Part shown: in pieces, positions 36,798-49,392 of the stretch | Layout of the letters: the number at the start of each line of letters is the position of its first letter | Numbering within the stretch: the first letter of the stretch is position 1 | Assembly (NCBI GenBank): GCA_033002965.1 | Contig: JAURVB010010386.1 | Span: 38,374-102,373 of the forward strand | Origin: Piper betle | Lineage: Eukaryota > Streptophyta > Magnoliopsida > Piperales > Piperaceae | Reading direction: 5' to 3' | Length of the DNA: 64,000 nt | The notes under the pieces: model-generated | Seen by the model: the letters and a program-made list of their open reading frames with translations, nothing else | What the model was told of the DNA's origin: nothing | Database searches by the model: none | Position numbers and translations under genes: made by a program

Positions 36798-38533
36798 CTT
36801 GAACTTTCAGCAGCTATAGATTCAGATGCTGCTGTGCGCTTGCATGCTCATGAATTTGGTTAAGGCTGACAATAGTATGGTACGATTAGTACCAATGCCC
36901 ACATAATTTGTGCTCCAAAAGGGAGTATGATAATTTTTTAAACTGTATTTATTAGTAGTTACTAGGTTTAAATTGAAAGGTTGTTTGGCATTGTTGTTTT
37001 TAAGCCTGGTAGGGGTAAAAGAGCCTCCTGACTGTATAACATTTTGCATATGACTCATCATATTAGTAATGCCACTTTGTAAAGCGCATTCTGTTTTTGT
37101 ACAGAATGTTGATACCTAGTCAGATGGCAGTTTGCCATGTTTATGCAGCTTATCAGGTAAGTTCATCGTTCACCTCTTGAGCAATGCAATTAGTCTCATA
37201 CAATCGCAACTCTTCAAAAGGAAACCACATTCAAGAGGGGCCATTGCTATAGAATTAGCTTTGGTTGCCAAGGTCTACTTATGATGCTCCTCACCGTGCA
37301 GAAAGTTTTTCTTTGTTTTAAGGCAATTTTGCCAACACACCACGCAAGGTATAAGGTTAGAAATTACTTCTGTTGGGAGGAGTTAGAGCCCTAATTTTTT
37401 CATGCCGCCGCCTTCAAGTTCATCTGGGCACCGTGTGCTGCACATGGTCGGGGCAGCATGACCATTGCTTGGTGTGGCCCGAGTATGGTGGTCTGTGTCA
37501 CTGTCCCCGTGTCTGCTCAGAGTTGAGCTTGGTAACCTGCGCTTTCTGGCGCCCTGGTAGCCGATATTTCCTTTTTCTACCATCAGCAGCAGAGTTGACT
37601 GTCTTCCTTGTACCCAGTGCGTCTTTCCTTAAAATTTCGTGCCTTTATCCTCCCAAAATTTTGTTCCTTTTATCTAGGCATGAGCACTTTAGCCTTTCCC
37701 ATAATGATGTTGGAGCCAGAATCCTCCCGAACGGGTGCATGAGCACTTTGGCTTTGATAACTCGATTATAAAAAAAACTTTAGTTTTTTCTTAATATCAC
37801 AAAGTGGATGATTGAACTTTGAAGTAATCATGCATATCTTATTTTGTAGGCAACAAGTCCGACAGTTCAATGTACAGCGTGCATATCTTTGGCAGGCCAC
37901 ACACTTGGCGACGACCAAATATTTTCCTTTGGCAGATCTATTACATGTTTCCCCCGCAAAAAAAGTGATGCTCTTACCATCTGCCCCTTCCAAGCAGGTA
38001 TACGGGCCTCCCAACATATGTTCTAGTTCAGCGAATTTATAACCTCCTGCTTAGGGCCCATTTCCCGAATTTCTCTGCATTTTTTACATCACAAATATAA
38101 TGAAAATAACTTAGAATACTCTTGCATCTATAGCAGATCAACTGAACATTACACGACTCATTTGTCGGGTGACTAAATTTCAAGTGATCACGAATAAAAG
38201 AAACTAAATGTTAAAGATGAATTTCAACGAGGACCGAACTTGTTCTTTACCAGAGAAGATACACAGTTTCCTCAAGGAACTAAAATGCTAGATGAAAAGC
38301 AATAAAAGTAAGAACTACTGCTTAATATACTGTTGAAAGTCATACACAAGCCATTACTCAAGTTCTTGTAACATAGCCAGACACTACTGCTCATAAATCA
38401 AATCAAAATACGTATTACAACCAATAAAGAACTAGTCGAAATGGTTGTAAACGAAACTCCACGATCTCTGTCCTTGGTACGAAATGAACCCACAGATCCT
38501 TAAGACACCTTGCTAGTCACACACCTTTCCCTG
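36798..38533. other. pyridoxal kinase 3' flank and unassigned sequence
   Basis: 3' untranslated sequence probably reaches about 37100. A plus-strand frame of 132 codons (37373-37771) and a minus-strand frame of 83 codons (37766-38017, Cys-rich) are unrecognised. The near-repeat CATGAGCACTTT occurs at about 37680 and 37739. No element borders are seen. Confidence 0.35.
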
Positions 38534-40099
38534 CTACATTATGGCGCAGCTGCTGGTATTTTCATCATTAAACATGTGTGATCCATGATTGGAGGTCTCG
38601 GGCTGTATGCCCGAGTAAGAACTAACTTGGTAGTAGCCAGTGTAAGGTGAGACAAGGGGAGATTTATGGTACATCATCTGTGGCTGCATGTAAGGAAGCC
38701 TGCCCTGCAAGTTCATCGACATGGAAGAAGGGTTCTGTTGATAATTCTGCATGTTCATCATCATCGATGGAGTTTGGTGAAGCCCCATTCCATACCCATT
38801 TGTAGCGGCACTTGTGTTCTGATAATTGGTAGGGTGTTGGTATGAGAAGGCGCCAGTGTTGTTTCCTAGACCTGTCATCATCCCACCTGTATTGTGGCCG
38901 TGGAAGCCAAGGTTCATAGCATTTAGCTCGTTCAGCCTCTTACCGTCTACATTGAGATTTCCAATATCCATACCAAGATGGCTTACATTGTTCATCTTGA
39001 CGTTGTGAACGACATTGTTCTTTCCATCACCGTTGTGGCCAGAGGCTCCACCGTTCCCTTTCTTTCCTTTCCCACCTTTGTTGTGCTGGTTCTGATTCCC
39101 TTGGCCAGCATTCTTTGTGTTGGCTGCAGCATGCACTTGATTGAGCAGGCCCAACTTTTGTTTGACGAAACTTCGTTCATCATCATCTTCATAGCCATCA
39201 TCATCGTAATCTTCATCATCTTCAACATCATCACTAAAAGGATACAACTTTTGCTGGCCGTTGAAGGCCTTGGGCGGTCCCTTACCCATACCATTCTTCT
39301 GGTTCTTTGCATTTTTATCGACTTTGATGCAATTGTTTTGCTTCTGATTCTGGTCGGATTTCTGGGACCAAAGTTGGCCGTACTTGCCGGCCCTAGCAAG
39401 CTTCTTAATCAATGTTGCAGAATCTACATTTCCAGAAACCGTGACCTTTTGCTGCTCTGCATCTATACTGACCATATAAACACCTGCGTTCAGAAAAATG
39501 AACAGAATGAGCACACTTCAAAATGTGCAACACCCGGGTCAACGAACAACACAAAAAAGAGGCGAGGACGTATGAACTTCCTCTTCCGATTAAAGTTCAT
39601 CCCACGACAGGCACTATTAACAGCTACCTCTCTACTGTCCTAACAACTAAGAAAACAAAGGCCCCAATTATGGTTTGATGGTTAATTGAAAATGATTATC
39701 GATGATCAAGAAAAAAGTGAGAAAAAGCAAACATTTTTAGTCCAAGTGACCCCCACACATGTACACTTAGCATGGCTAGGAACATATTCTTTCCAATGGA
39801 TAAAATGGCCTTCAGGATTTTAAAAGCACTAAAAAAGCTATAGAGTACCTTCAATTTTCTGAAGAAGTTTCTTCACTTTCTGCTTACAACCGTCGCAGTG
39901 TATGTTTACTCTGAGAACGTACGTCTGAGTAAAAGGAAAGAAAAAAATAGTGTTTCATCAAGAGCAAAGTAAAAAGTAGTCAACCCTCAGACATGCAGAC
40001 AGGATTATCTGAAAGGAACCCAGAATTTATATAATAAATGCAAGCAAGAATTCATGAGACCTGAATCTTAAGCAGCTTGAAGTCTTCATCCTTCGGCAT
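38534..40099 (-). CDS. heavy-metal-associated isoprenylated plant protein (HIPP32-37 type)
   Basis: HIPPs carry an HMA fold that can bind metal ions and a C-terminal farnesylation signal. Three intact exons: 40061-40099 ([13 protein letters not shown]), 39849-39924 and 38534-39483, in consistent phase, 354 residues. The HMA domain spans about residues 10-75, with the metal-binding CDGCK motif split off in exon 2 and [14 protein letters not shown] in exon 3. A long Lys/Asn/Gly/Met-rich tail with an acidic block (about residues 125-155) follows. The protein ends CAIM, a CaaX box. No frame damage. It may act as a metallochaperone or a membrane/nuclear adaptor; which is not shown by sequence. Confidence 0.9.
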
Positions 40100-40370
40100 T
40101 TTGTTCCTCTGTTCACCAGAAGTCTGTCCCCAAGAGAGACGGGCAGTGAGCTTCAACTCTAGCTAAAAGGAATGATAAAGAAGACCCTTTGCAACTCTTC
40201 CCCCTGTTTTGTTATGGTTGGACAGAGGGTGGTCACCCCACAAGAGATAGAGAGTGAGTAGTGAATAGTGATCGATCAAAAGAAGTCAAGTAGGGAGGAG
40301 GATAAAGGCACGGGGGACAAGAGTAGTCTGAAAAGTTGCAGTGGGGGACCTGAGTTAGATTTGGCTTGAG

Positions 40371-40377
40371 TTATATA
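40371..40377 (-). promoter_or_regulatory. TATA box of the HIPP32-37 type gene
   Basis: TATATAA on the minus strand about 270 bp upstream of the start codon; the leader would run through the purine-rich stretch at 40140-40340. Confidence 0.5.
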
Positions 40378-42339
40378 CATAAAAAAACTATAATGAGCCA
40401 AAGCAGCGACTAGACAGGCTCTTCTACTACTGTTTTCTATTGTCCTAACCTCCTTAGTCCTTACCCTTCAACATGATATTCTTCGAGTTAACAAGATCAT
40501 GTATGTACTTCCAAGTTCCAATCCTACTTAGCAATACATATACTGCCTAACTACAAACATTCTATCGTTCCCGTAATTGGGTTTTTCATATTCTTTCAAA
40601 GACGTTCGTATTTCCATTGTTAACCATTGGTTTGATCTTCCTCTCCCTCACAAATCTCGCCGAAACATGCATTCAGAAAGTACGGCCAAAGGGTAAGTGT
40701 GCCCTGGTGTGCCCTGCTGTCTTGCCAGCGTAGAACGCGGGAACATGAAGCGCCTGGTAATGTACCAGTACTACTATCTATTATGATGATGATGTATCAA
40801 CAAAACACAATAAAACATGCTCCATTTTAACACCTGCTGTACTTGGTTTTTTCAATCGCCGTTAATTTTTACCCATGTTAAACTGCATCGGAACATTGAT
40901 TCTTGTTATCCCGTGCATCTGATCAGCGTGGGCCTTGTCATATATATATATATATGAGCATAGTATTCCGAGACCTGGGTCCTCTGCACTTCTCTCTGCG
41001 TACAAACATCTTTGCCAGCAAGCAAACACGTCCCCCTTCATCATTGCTGCCAGTTGCAGTAGGTTGCGCCGACCCACGCCATTTGCAATATGAACAGTGC
41101 TCATGCTTTGCTCTATCACTGTTCACTGTGCCCCATGGTGTTTATGTTCGAGAGATGTATATAAATGTATATGGAATTGCCAACTACTTCATCGAACCCA
41201 TTTAAGAATGTTACCATATGCAGGACGCCGGTCCCCGCCCTGCCGTAATGTGGGTTGTCAGATCTTAATGGGCAAAAAAATTAAGCGACTAGGAGGAGGG
41301 GTATCTCTCGGGGATTTCTTGCGTCAGTGTATATTATCGATGCCAGCTAGAAGCAGGGGATCGTATAACTGTTGTACCAGTGAAGTAGCTGATGGATTTG
41401 GTAAGATGGATGCCCACACTCCACACAGAAGCTGGTTTTTGGTTCTTGATGGGATGAGTTGGGTCAAATGGCCTGCAAATTATCCATTTTAGTAGTTGAT
41501 TTAGCAAAGTCCACTGTGCTGGGTACCGCTTGATTTCCATGATGATCCATGTGGTTGGTACTTTGGTACCATCTGATTTCATCACTTTGGTTCAATTTTT
41601 TATTTTTTTATTATGCGTTAGAAATTAGAATATTATTAACATTCTCTCCCACAAAATTATAAATTAAAAAGAAGTTTACAAAACGCTCTAAATAAAAATC
41701 GAACTGTTACCTCTCATGAACAAGGAAATCGTTAGTTAATAATCAAGAGTACGGACGAACATTAGGGAGGCATGATTTTGGTTTTAATGACACTTGATCT
41801 TATGGGCCATAGGGATGAACCCATCATTGACCGCTGGGTAATAGTGTTGGGCTTGACAAACTACTTCACAATTCCATACTAAATCCTCTGAAAAAGTACT
41901 TGTGTAGGCCCACAAAATGTGTCGGTTTTTAAAATAAAAAACTTATAAAAAGAGAGATAACTAGAGAAATAGTTAACCTTTTCGTTGAGTCATGATACAA
42001 ATGATTTCTTACAACTTTATTTATAAAGACAAAAAGAAAATAAAAAGATACGTCAAATAATAAAAAAACATTTGAATAATTAAAAGATGGCTCAATCTAT
42101 TCATTTTCATTGGTGTTTGGTTTGTTATTTATTATTGTTTTGATGTTTAATCTAGTATCTATTATTTTGTCTATTGTTCTTTTGATTATTAGACTTATTT
42201 TATTTGTTTATTTATTTACTATTTGTGTGTGCCTCAATTTATTTGTCGTGCATTTATGATATTTTTTATATACTTTTTTAATTGAGTTGATATGCATGTA
42301 CTGTTATATAGAATGCACATGTAAACTTGTAATATCAGA
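40378..42339. other. intergenic, no gene recognised
   Basis: Holds unassigned short frames at 40862-41205 and 41097-41585 and a (TA)n run near 40940. From 41600 on it is strongly AT-rich. Nothing supports a coding gene. Confidence 0.35.
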
Positions 42340-43272
42340 GGGTATTCAAGACGACTGCCTAAAAGTATTTTGTCTTTGTACTCTTAATCAAGTATTATAC
42401 ATAGGTTTAAAGAGGGTTTAGGATATGTGATTTTTACTATGAATGAGACATTTATTGTCGAGAGAGGCATTTGCTAAAAGTTGCACTACACCAATTCAGT
42501 TTGGGATGCTATTAAGTCTGCAATTTTATGGCCCCTCGGTAAATGCCCTTTGAGTGCTCTCGCGGATATTGTATATTGTTTTCGTTCTTCATAGAAATCA
42601 GATTCTACTTATCAGTTTGTGGTGCTCTCATGGATATTGTATATTGTTTTCATTCTTGATAGAAATCAGATTCTACTTATAAGTTTGTATTAGTTATTTT
42701 TTGGACTAGTAACACTCTTTGTGTATATTTTTTCTATTATATATATATATATATTGTACTCCTGTGTGTTGGGTCGGCTTTGGTGGAGGATAGGTAGTTG
42801 CTACACACACTGGTGTTTAGCGCGTCATCATTTTTTTGCTCTTTTGTACGTGTTTGATGTGTGTTCATGTATTTACTTGATATATCATGATGTATACTCT
42901 AACACATATTTGTAGCACTAAATCATACATGGTATCAGGTTTCTTGATGAGACATTTAGATTTCAGTTTCTACAGTTGCTTTAATATAATAACTCTCTTA
43001 TTTTTATATTTTTCTCCTTATTGTGTGTTGAGTGATATCATTTTATGTTATTGTACATAGCTCCTTATTAGGTTGTTGCACACATCCATTCACCTTTACC
43101 CGTTGAGTGTTAACTGTGCATTTAATGGTATATTCTTTTCTCGTGATGCCAAGAGGGTTGCTTCGGTCTGTTTTTCGTTTAAGTCTTATAGATTAATTGA
43201 TTTAGACATGGCTTAATTCGATCGTAACAGCTTTGACCCAATTCTTTGGTGAAAAGGATTTGGGGTGTTACA
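42340..43272. mobile_element. diverged LTR-like block related to 31.98-32.9 kb
   Basis: Shares the order ACGACTGCCTAAAAGTA, TTTGGGATGCTATTAAGTCTGCA and a closing GGGGTGTTACA with the block at 31980-32895. It contains a 68-bp tandem duplication (42554-42621 and 42622-42688). Its right end abuts truncated Copia reverse-transcriptase sequence, so it probably inserted into or replaced the rest of that element. Confidence 0.5.
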
Positions 43273-44882
43273 GACTCTATTCAAAAAGCTGATTTCACAT
43301 CTATTTGATGAATTTTTACCTATTTTAAGCAGTTAATGCAATCAATAATCTCACAAATTCAAGTCTTGCAATTGGGGGAAATACTTTGTGATAGTCAATA
43401 CCAACTTCTTGCCGATAACCCTTCACAACCAATCTAGCCTTTTGTTTATCAAGGCTCTTATAAGCATTATACTTAGTTTTGTAAACCCAATTCACTCTAA
43501 TAGCTTTGTGTCCTTTTGGCAAAGATATCAATTGTCAAGTCTTGTTCTTCTCAATGGCGTTGATTTCTTCATCTATTGCTGTCACTCATCTTTTATCTTT
43601 TACAACTTCTTCAAACCTAAGAGGATCATAATTTGCAAAATAAGCATAGTGTATTAAATCTCTATCATCATCAACATCATTATCATTAACAATTTCACAA
43701 TTTTGAAGACAGGGTGAAAGAGCGGATTGCCGTGGAGGATTTCCTCAAGGAGATGGTGGCGGCGACTCAATGAAAGATGAAGTAGATGATCCATCAACTT
43801 GTGATGTAGATGCACTAGAAGCACAAGTAACAAGATCATTAGCAGTCAATATATCATCCAAATTAATTGGAATTCTCTTTTCCCTTTTTCCTCTTATTCA
43901 AAGTAGGACAATACAATTTATATATTTTGACTGTTCACAATAACAAATAAAAACATACTTTATAGATTTATCATCAAACTTCACCATGTGTGCACTAGGA
44001 ATATGAACATAAGTAAAATGGGAAACAACTGGTTTTCTCCTACTCTATGCACGTTAAGAGGTCTTTGAATTCACTCTTTTTAGGACACCTGTTCAAAATA
44101 TGAACTACATAGGCAACAGCTTCAGCCCAAAAAAATGTTGGCATACATTTCTCCTTTAGCAGACTTATTACCATTTCCACAATTGTTTTATTTTTCCTAT
44201 TAGTTACTCCATTCTGTTGGGGAGTGTAGCTTGCAGTGACTTAATGTTTTATCCCATGATATTTGTAAAAATTGTTAAATTGCCTTGATGTATACTCACC
44301 ACCATGATCTATTCTCAACACTAGAAATCACTTTCATTTTCAACAACAAATTTGAACTCCTTGAAGGCATTAAAAGCATCAGATTTTTCCTTCAAAAAAT
44401 ACACTCGAATTTTTCTTGTAAAATCATCAATAAAAGTAATGAAATACTTATTATTACCCATTGATGTACAATTAGGGCTGCTAATTGAGTGACCAGCTCG
44501 TGAGCATTTTGTGTTCGGTTCGGCTAGACTCGACACAAAACTCGACATTTAAATGTTCAAGCTCGAACTTAAATCATACGAGTCGAGTTTGAACAAAGTA
44601 GTGTTCAACTCAACTCAACTCGATTATAACTCGAACTCAACTTCAAATCGACTCTTAGCTCGACTCGAACTCGACTCGATAATATAATAGAATAATATAC
44701 ATAACATCATTTACTTATTCAAAATATATTTAAAATCATAAATAAATATTATTATTGACTACGTACTAAATGATGATGGTGGTGTGGGTGTTTTATTTTT
44801 TTTATCAAATTTGGGTTGTCCTTATAATCGAATGATTCAGGATTAAAGTTTGAGATAGAAACATTATCTGCCCCTGGCTAAG

Positions 44883-44888
<6 letters not shown>

Positions 44889-44922
<34 letters not shown>
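44889..44922. repeat. (TA)n microsatellite
   Basis: About 16 TA units inside the hAT-like element. Confidence 0.95.
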
Positions 44923-44925
<3 letters not shown>

Positions 44926-44974
44926 AGTTTAATTGTAACTAATTATATTTATTTATATACAATGAAATAACAAA

Positions 44975-45049
44975 GTGGTGGGATAACTTAGTTGGGAGAG
45001 TGTTAGATTAAAGATCTCAAGGTCGTGTGTTCAATTTACGCTCACCACA
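44975..45049 (+). pseudogene. tRNA-Phe-like sequence inside the hAT-like element
   Basis: Resembles plant nuclear tRNA-Phe(GAA) along most of its length: GGATAACTTAGTTGGGAGAG for the D arm and A box, an AGATTAAAGATCT-type anticodon arm, AGGTCGTGTGTTC, then ACGCTCACCACA at the 3' end. Most differences from the standard gene are C-to-T or G-to-A. The acceptor stem's 5' side has about two extra bases and box B is mutated (GTTCAATTT), so it is unlikely to be functional. Confidence 0.65.
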
Positions 45050-45492
45050 TTTTTTATTGGATATGCCTTCCATCTGCTAATTGAGCGAGCCAAATCGTGA
45101 AAGACTTTATAGACGAGCCGATTTTCGCTAATTGAGCAAGCTAGCTCGTGAGTTACTTTTGACTTTATAATCAAACAACTTTATAATCGAGCAAGTTTTG
45201 AACTCGTTAAAATTAAACAGCGTAAGTGTATTTGAGCTCCAATTGAGCTCAAATAATATAAAAAATATTTGAGTCGATTTTGAGCATATATATTCAAAAC
45301 TCGTTCAATTTCAAGTCGAGTTAGAACGAATTTCGCGCGCAAGCTAAACTTGGCTCGCTCGCTCGTTTAGCAGCCCTATGTACAACTCATTTCATACAAA
45401 TCAAAGTGAACAAGTTGTAAAGGTCTCAAAATTCAAAAAGACTTGCCAACCGGAAATGGATCTCTATGCTGCTTGCCGTAAATACAACCTTC

Positions 45493-45649
45493 ACAAATCT
45501 GATTTGGATGTGATATTATACGCAAACCTCTCACCACAAATCTGATTTGGATGTGATATTATACGCAAACCTCTCACCGTATGCTTAACAACCTTCACAA
45601 ATCTGATTTGGATGTGATATTATACGCAAACCTCTCACCGTATGCTTAA
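45493..45649. repeat. triplicated segment in the Copia pre-integrase region
   Basis: ACAAATCTGATTTGGATGTG starts three copies at 45493, 45536 and 45597 (spacing 43 and 61 bp), differing in whether they include a CGTATGCTTAACAA tail. The copies lie in the zinc-binding part of the gag-pol remnant. Confidence 0.85.
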
Positions 45650-46843
45650 CAAAAAGTTGCTGTAAACCATCAAAACCCAAATGTCCAAAGCAGAGATCCC
45701 ACAACCAAGAAGAATAATTCACAATAATATGAAAACGTGGCAAAATATCATGTTGAATTTCAAGAGGGGAAGGGGATTTGCTATACAGCAAAATCCCTTT
45801 AGCAGTTTTTTTATTGGTTTTAACCTCTACAAAAAGGGTAGTATAATTGATTGTTACAATTAATTTTTTCAATCTCCACTAATTGTGGAGATTATAACCA
45901 ATCATAAAATTGTTAGCGGATGTAGCAAGTGCTATAATAAATCCCCCCCTTTAGGAGGAAACGTTCTATTTTTAGTCATAGAAACTCTAGCAATTAATCC
46001 ATGACTTCTATCTTTCAAATAACACACCCCTTTTTCAATATGCAATGTATACCCCTTGGATGATTAGTAGATGAATTTGTCTACTCTTCATTGGTGGGTA
46101 ACTTATTATAATGATAATTACCATCTCTTCCTCTTCCTCGGCCTTTAGCACCTCTGGCTCCTTCTCTTCTAGAATTGCTAAAACATTCACTTGAGTTTGA
46201 AAAGTTTACTCAAGTGTTGTAGATGACTCCCTCGTTTAGTGTTCATGAGATTATAAAGAAATTACAAATTCTTCAATGACCATAGTAGACAAATCTTTAT
46301 TTTCTTCGATAACACATACAATTTGTTTAAACTTAGCTGGAAGAGATCTCAAAATTTTTGTCCGCAACTTTTAATTCTGAAATATCTTTTTCATTAGATT
46401 TAAGAGAATTAATGACAACTATGACCCGATAATAATAGTCATCAAAACACTCCACATCATTCATTTTAAATGCTTCAAATTCTCCCTTAAGAGTATTCAC
46501 ACGCACATTTTTTACCTTTTTCAACACCTTTATAATTCCTCTCCAATAAATTCCAGATGTCATTGGCAGTATAACATCTTGAAATTTAATCAAAATATCT
46601 CCTCAATTGATTGAAAAATCAAATAAAGAGCTTTTTGTTATTTCTTTTGATTTTGCATCAATGCCTTCTTTTCCTCTGCAGGAAGGGCGTTGTAAGCTAC
46701 ATCATCAGCTATCTCCTATAACCTGTAAAAATAAGATCCCATAAATCTTGGTACTGAAATGAAATTTTCATCTAAATAATCTAATAATCATAATTTTTTG
46801 GGCCAATAAAATTTGGAAGTTGTGGTTGCAAAAATTTTTCCAT

Positions 46844-49392
46844 GATGAAAAAAAAGTAATTAAATCATTTCCACTAATGAATGCCTGTCGAAGGTCACGG
46901 AGCTTCCTTTTGGTTTGCAAAAACAAAGTTGGTCACTTGCTTTTGTTTTTGGAATATTGTGGTGTTGGTTTTTTCAATCTGAAATGACCCAATTCATTTA
47001 CAACCTTCCCTTTCATTGTTTAGAGTTCAAAGTCCCTTCCAACAGCCATAGATTTTGGTTGTGAATAAGACATCTCACTGTTTGTTGTTTCTTTGACCAA
47101 ATGTCATGGCTCACTCTGCTTACTGCTTCAAATTTATCTGTTTATGATCTTTATTATGCTGATATGGTGACGAAACGTTACGACAAATTGTGGTCTTCTT
47201 AACTTGTCTGGAATCCTTTTGAACAAATAACTTCAACCTGATATGAGCCGCACAAACTGATAGTTTTGCAAGTAGGAAGGATTCCATGCAGCATCCTACC
47301 AGTGAACACCATTTTTGCTCGTTAAAATGGAACATCTCTATTTTGTATGTCACTTCAATTAGTCAATATATACATTCAATAGCCAGTCTACTCCCCGAGT
47401 TACTGCTTCTAAATTTTTGGGTACCATTGCTTTTGCAAATTATGCCGGCAAACCAATAATAAATTGAGGTAATAGAATGTGACCCGATTACTATAAAGTG
47501 TGCATCGATGAAACTAATTTTGTAAAGTAAATTCCAGAGGAGCCAATAAAACTTCAACAACAATACTTGGAAGCTTCTCCACTTCACACAAAAGATTAAC
47601 AAATCAATTAGTCAGTGATGATGCCTCCAATTTTTACTCCTTTAACTTCTTGGATTAGAAAGTGGCAGCATCTAATCCATCCATTTGTATCTTTGTAGCA
47701 TGTGTGACAATGTTACAATATTCTTATCCTGGGTAATTAATTTTTCCCTGGATATTTATATCAATATATTTCCCCCCTTGTATACGGGCTTCTCCCATTG
47801 GTCCACTTGAAGGAGTTTCTTATTACGTTCCGTTCAATTATCCTTTTTATTCTACTTGAATTATCATAAGATACCTTCTCATGGTGTCACACTTTACTTT
47901 GTGCCTTAATGAACCAATATTTGCAAGTTCTACAATGATCACAAAGGCTTTGACATTAAAAAAGTCTCCAGTTATTGAGAATGAGTTAATTACTGGTCTG
48001 CTATAATTAGCTAGCTTCCTTTCAATATTTCAATTTGGAGGAAAGCTAAACCTTATACTTGACACATAAAACACAGTAATTGATAAATTGAAGTTTGAGC
48101 CAAACATATATATTTGTGGGCTAATTATATATGAGAAATGATTAACTATTATCCAACGTTCAATAAATAAGTTCTTACTCTATCATTTCTCAATTATATA
48201 TTTATGTTTTCCCCATGAGGTCAAACATATAAACAGTAATGTCAAATAAAAGAGAAATTTTGTCATATTATGGAGGCATGATTTCTAATTCTCTATAAGG
48301 GAAAATTTACTTGGAAGAAAAAAGAAAAAAATTTAATATATATCAGCAATATAAACTTTGTCAAACATCATTAATTTTGTATCTTCATAATTTTTGTTGT
48401 CTTAATCTCCTTGTCGGTCTTATTGTGATTGTTATAGATTGTAATAAAATTATGAGCAAACTTGGAATACACGCTTTCCTTGTATATTTCTCTTTTTTCC
48501 CTAGTCTATATTGTGGTCAATTAGTTGTGCTTAATTTTGGAGAACTGAAAAAATCGGTAGATAATGAAGATAATTTTATGTAGTAAAGAAAATATATAAT
48601 CATATGATTTGAATGCCTTGCTAGATTAAATCATTACATTAGTATTGACAGCCAGTTTTAGAGAAAGTTCTATATACACGAGCTGTTGGTTATATAATCT
48701 ATATGAGTTACAATTTTTATTTGAAGTAATTTAATAACTCTCACTACTCAAAAATTATATAAATAAATATAAAAATAAATAATTAGGGTATTTATAGATT
48801 TTCAAATCAATTTGATATTTTTAACAATTTCATCTTAATTATCAAAGTAATTATAATAAAAATTAATTTTAAAATATTTTCTTATTGATGAAAAATAAAA
48901 TAAAATTTATCAATATCCTAATTATATACTCTATTTTCAAAAAATAAAAACTTCATTATACAAGACCCATTAAAAATTGTTCAAATTAGACATATAACTC
49001 ATACAAGTTATAAGAGGCGTAGGTTACTCTAGTTTTTATATAAGAGAAATTAAAAGATGGTTAGATAACGAAAATAAATTTTGTATAATTAAAAAATTAT
49101 GCAATCGTGTGATTTGAATGCTTGCTAGATCAATTTTGAAGTTTGGATCGACATTCTTATGTTAGCTTCATTGCTTAAGCTAATACAAAGTATAACCACA
49201 AATAATCTACTATAAAAGCACAATACATGGTGATGTGGCAGATAGGAGGTGCAGAACACCAAGTACAGCACTTGCTAGACGTACATCCTTTCTCTTTTGT
49301 GATTAGTGACAAGCATGGAAAAGCTGTTTTGAGGCATCAAAATGCAAACCGCTTATCTCTTTATAAACCGATCTATGTCCTTGTTATTTTGA
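46844..49392. other. AT-rich intergenic between Copia remnant and second HIPP gene
   Basis: Frames at 47120-47353, 47363-47602 (minus) and 48311-48583 (plus) are unrecognised. The first few hundred bases should hold the 5' leader and LTR of the Copia element if they survive, but I cannot delimit them. Confidence 0.35.

Larger units (their letters stand above)
44473..45378. mobile_element. non-autonomous hAT-like element inserted in Copia integrase
   Basis: 906 bp with terminal inverted repeats TAGGGCTGCTAA and TTTAGCAGCCCTA. Flanks TGTACAAT (44465-44472) and TGTACAAC (45379-45386) form an eight-base target duplication with one mismatch, as in hAT elements. Subterminal regions are packed with GCTCGA/ACTCGAACTCGA motifs. 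No transposase. A tRNA-like segment and a long (TA)n run lie inside. Confidence 0.8.
43280..46843 (-). mobile_element. degenerate, truncated Copia-type retrotransposon
   Basis: On the minus strand, from 46843 down, fragments appear in gag-pol order. They are a gag start (MEKFLQPQLPNF), a gag block (46333-46593), the pre-integrase zinc region (WDLCFGHLGFDGLQQL, 45585-45872), integrase (YFITFIDDFTRKIRVYFLKEKSDAF, 44321-44548) and the first part of reverse transcriptase (VNWVYKTKYN...KARLVVKGYRQEVGIDY, 43325-43531). Frames are broken, the rest of reverse transcriptase and RNase H are gone, and no LTR pair is found. An hAT-like element interrupts the integrase region. Confidence 0.85.

Noticed and set aside
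38978..39643. 221-codon hydrophobic plus-strand frame
   Set aside because: It is the antisense shadow of the acidic and Lys/Asn-rich HIPP exon; the sense frame has exact family motifs.
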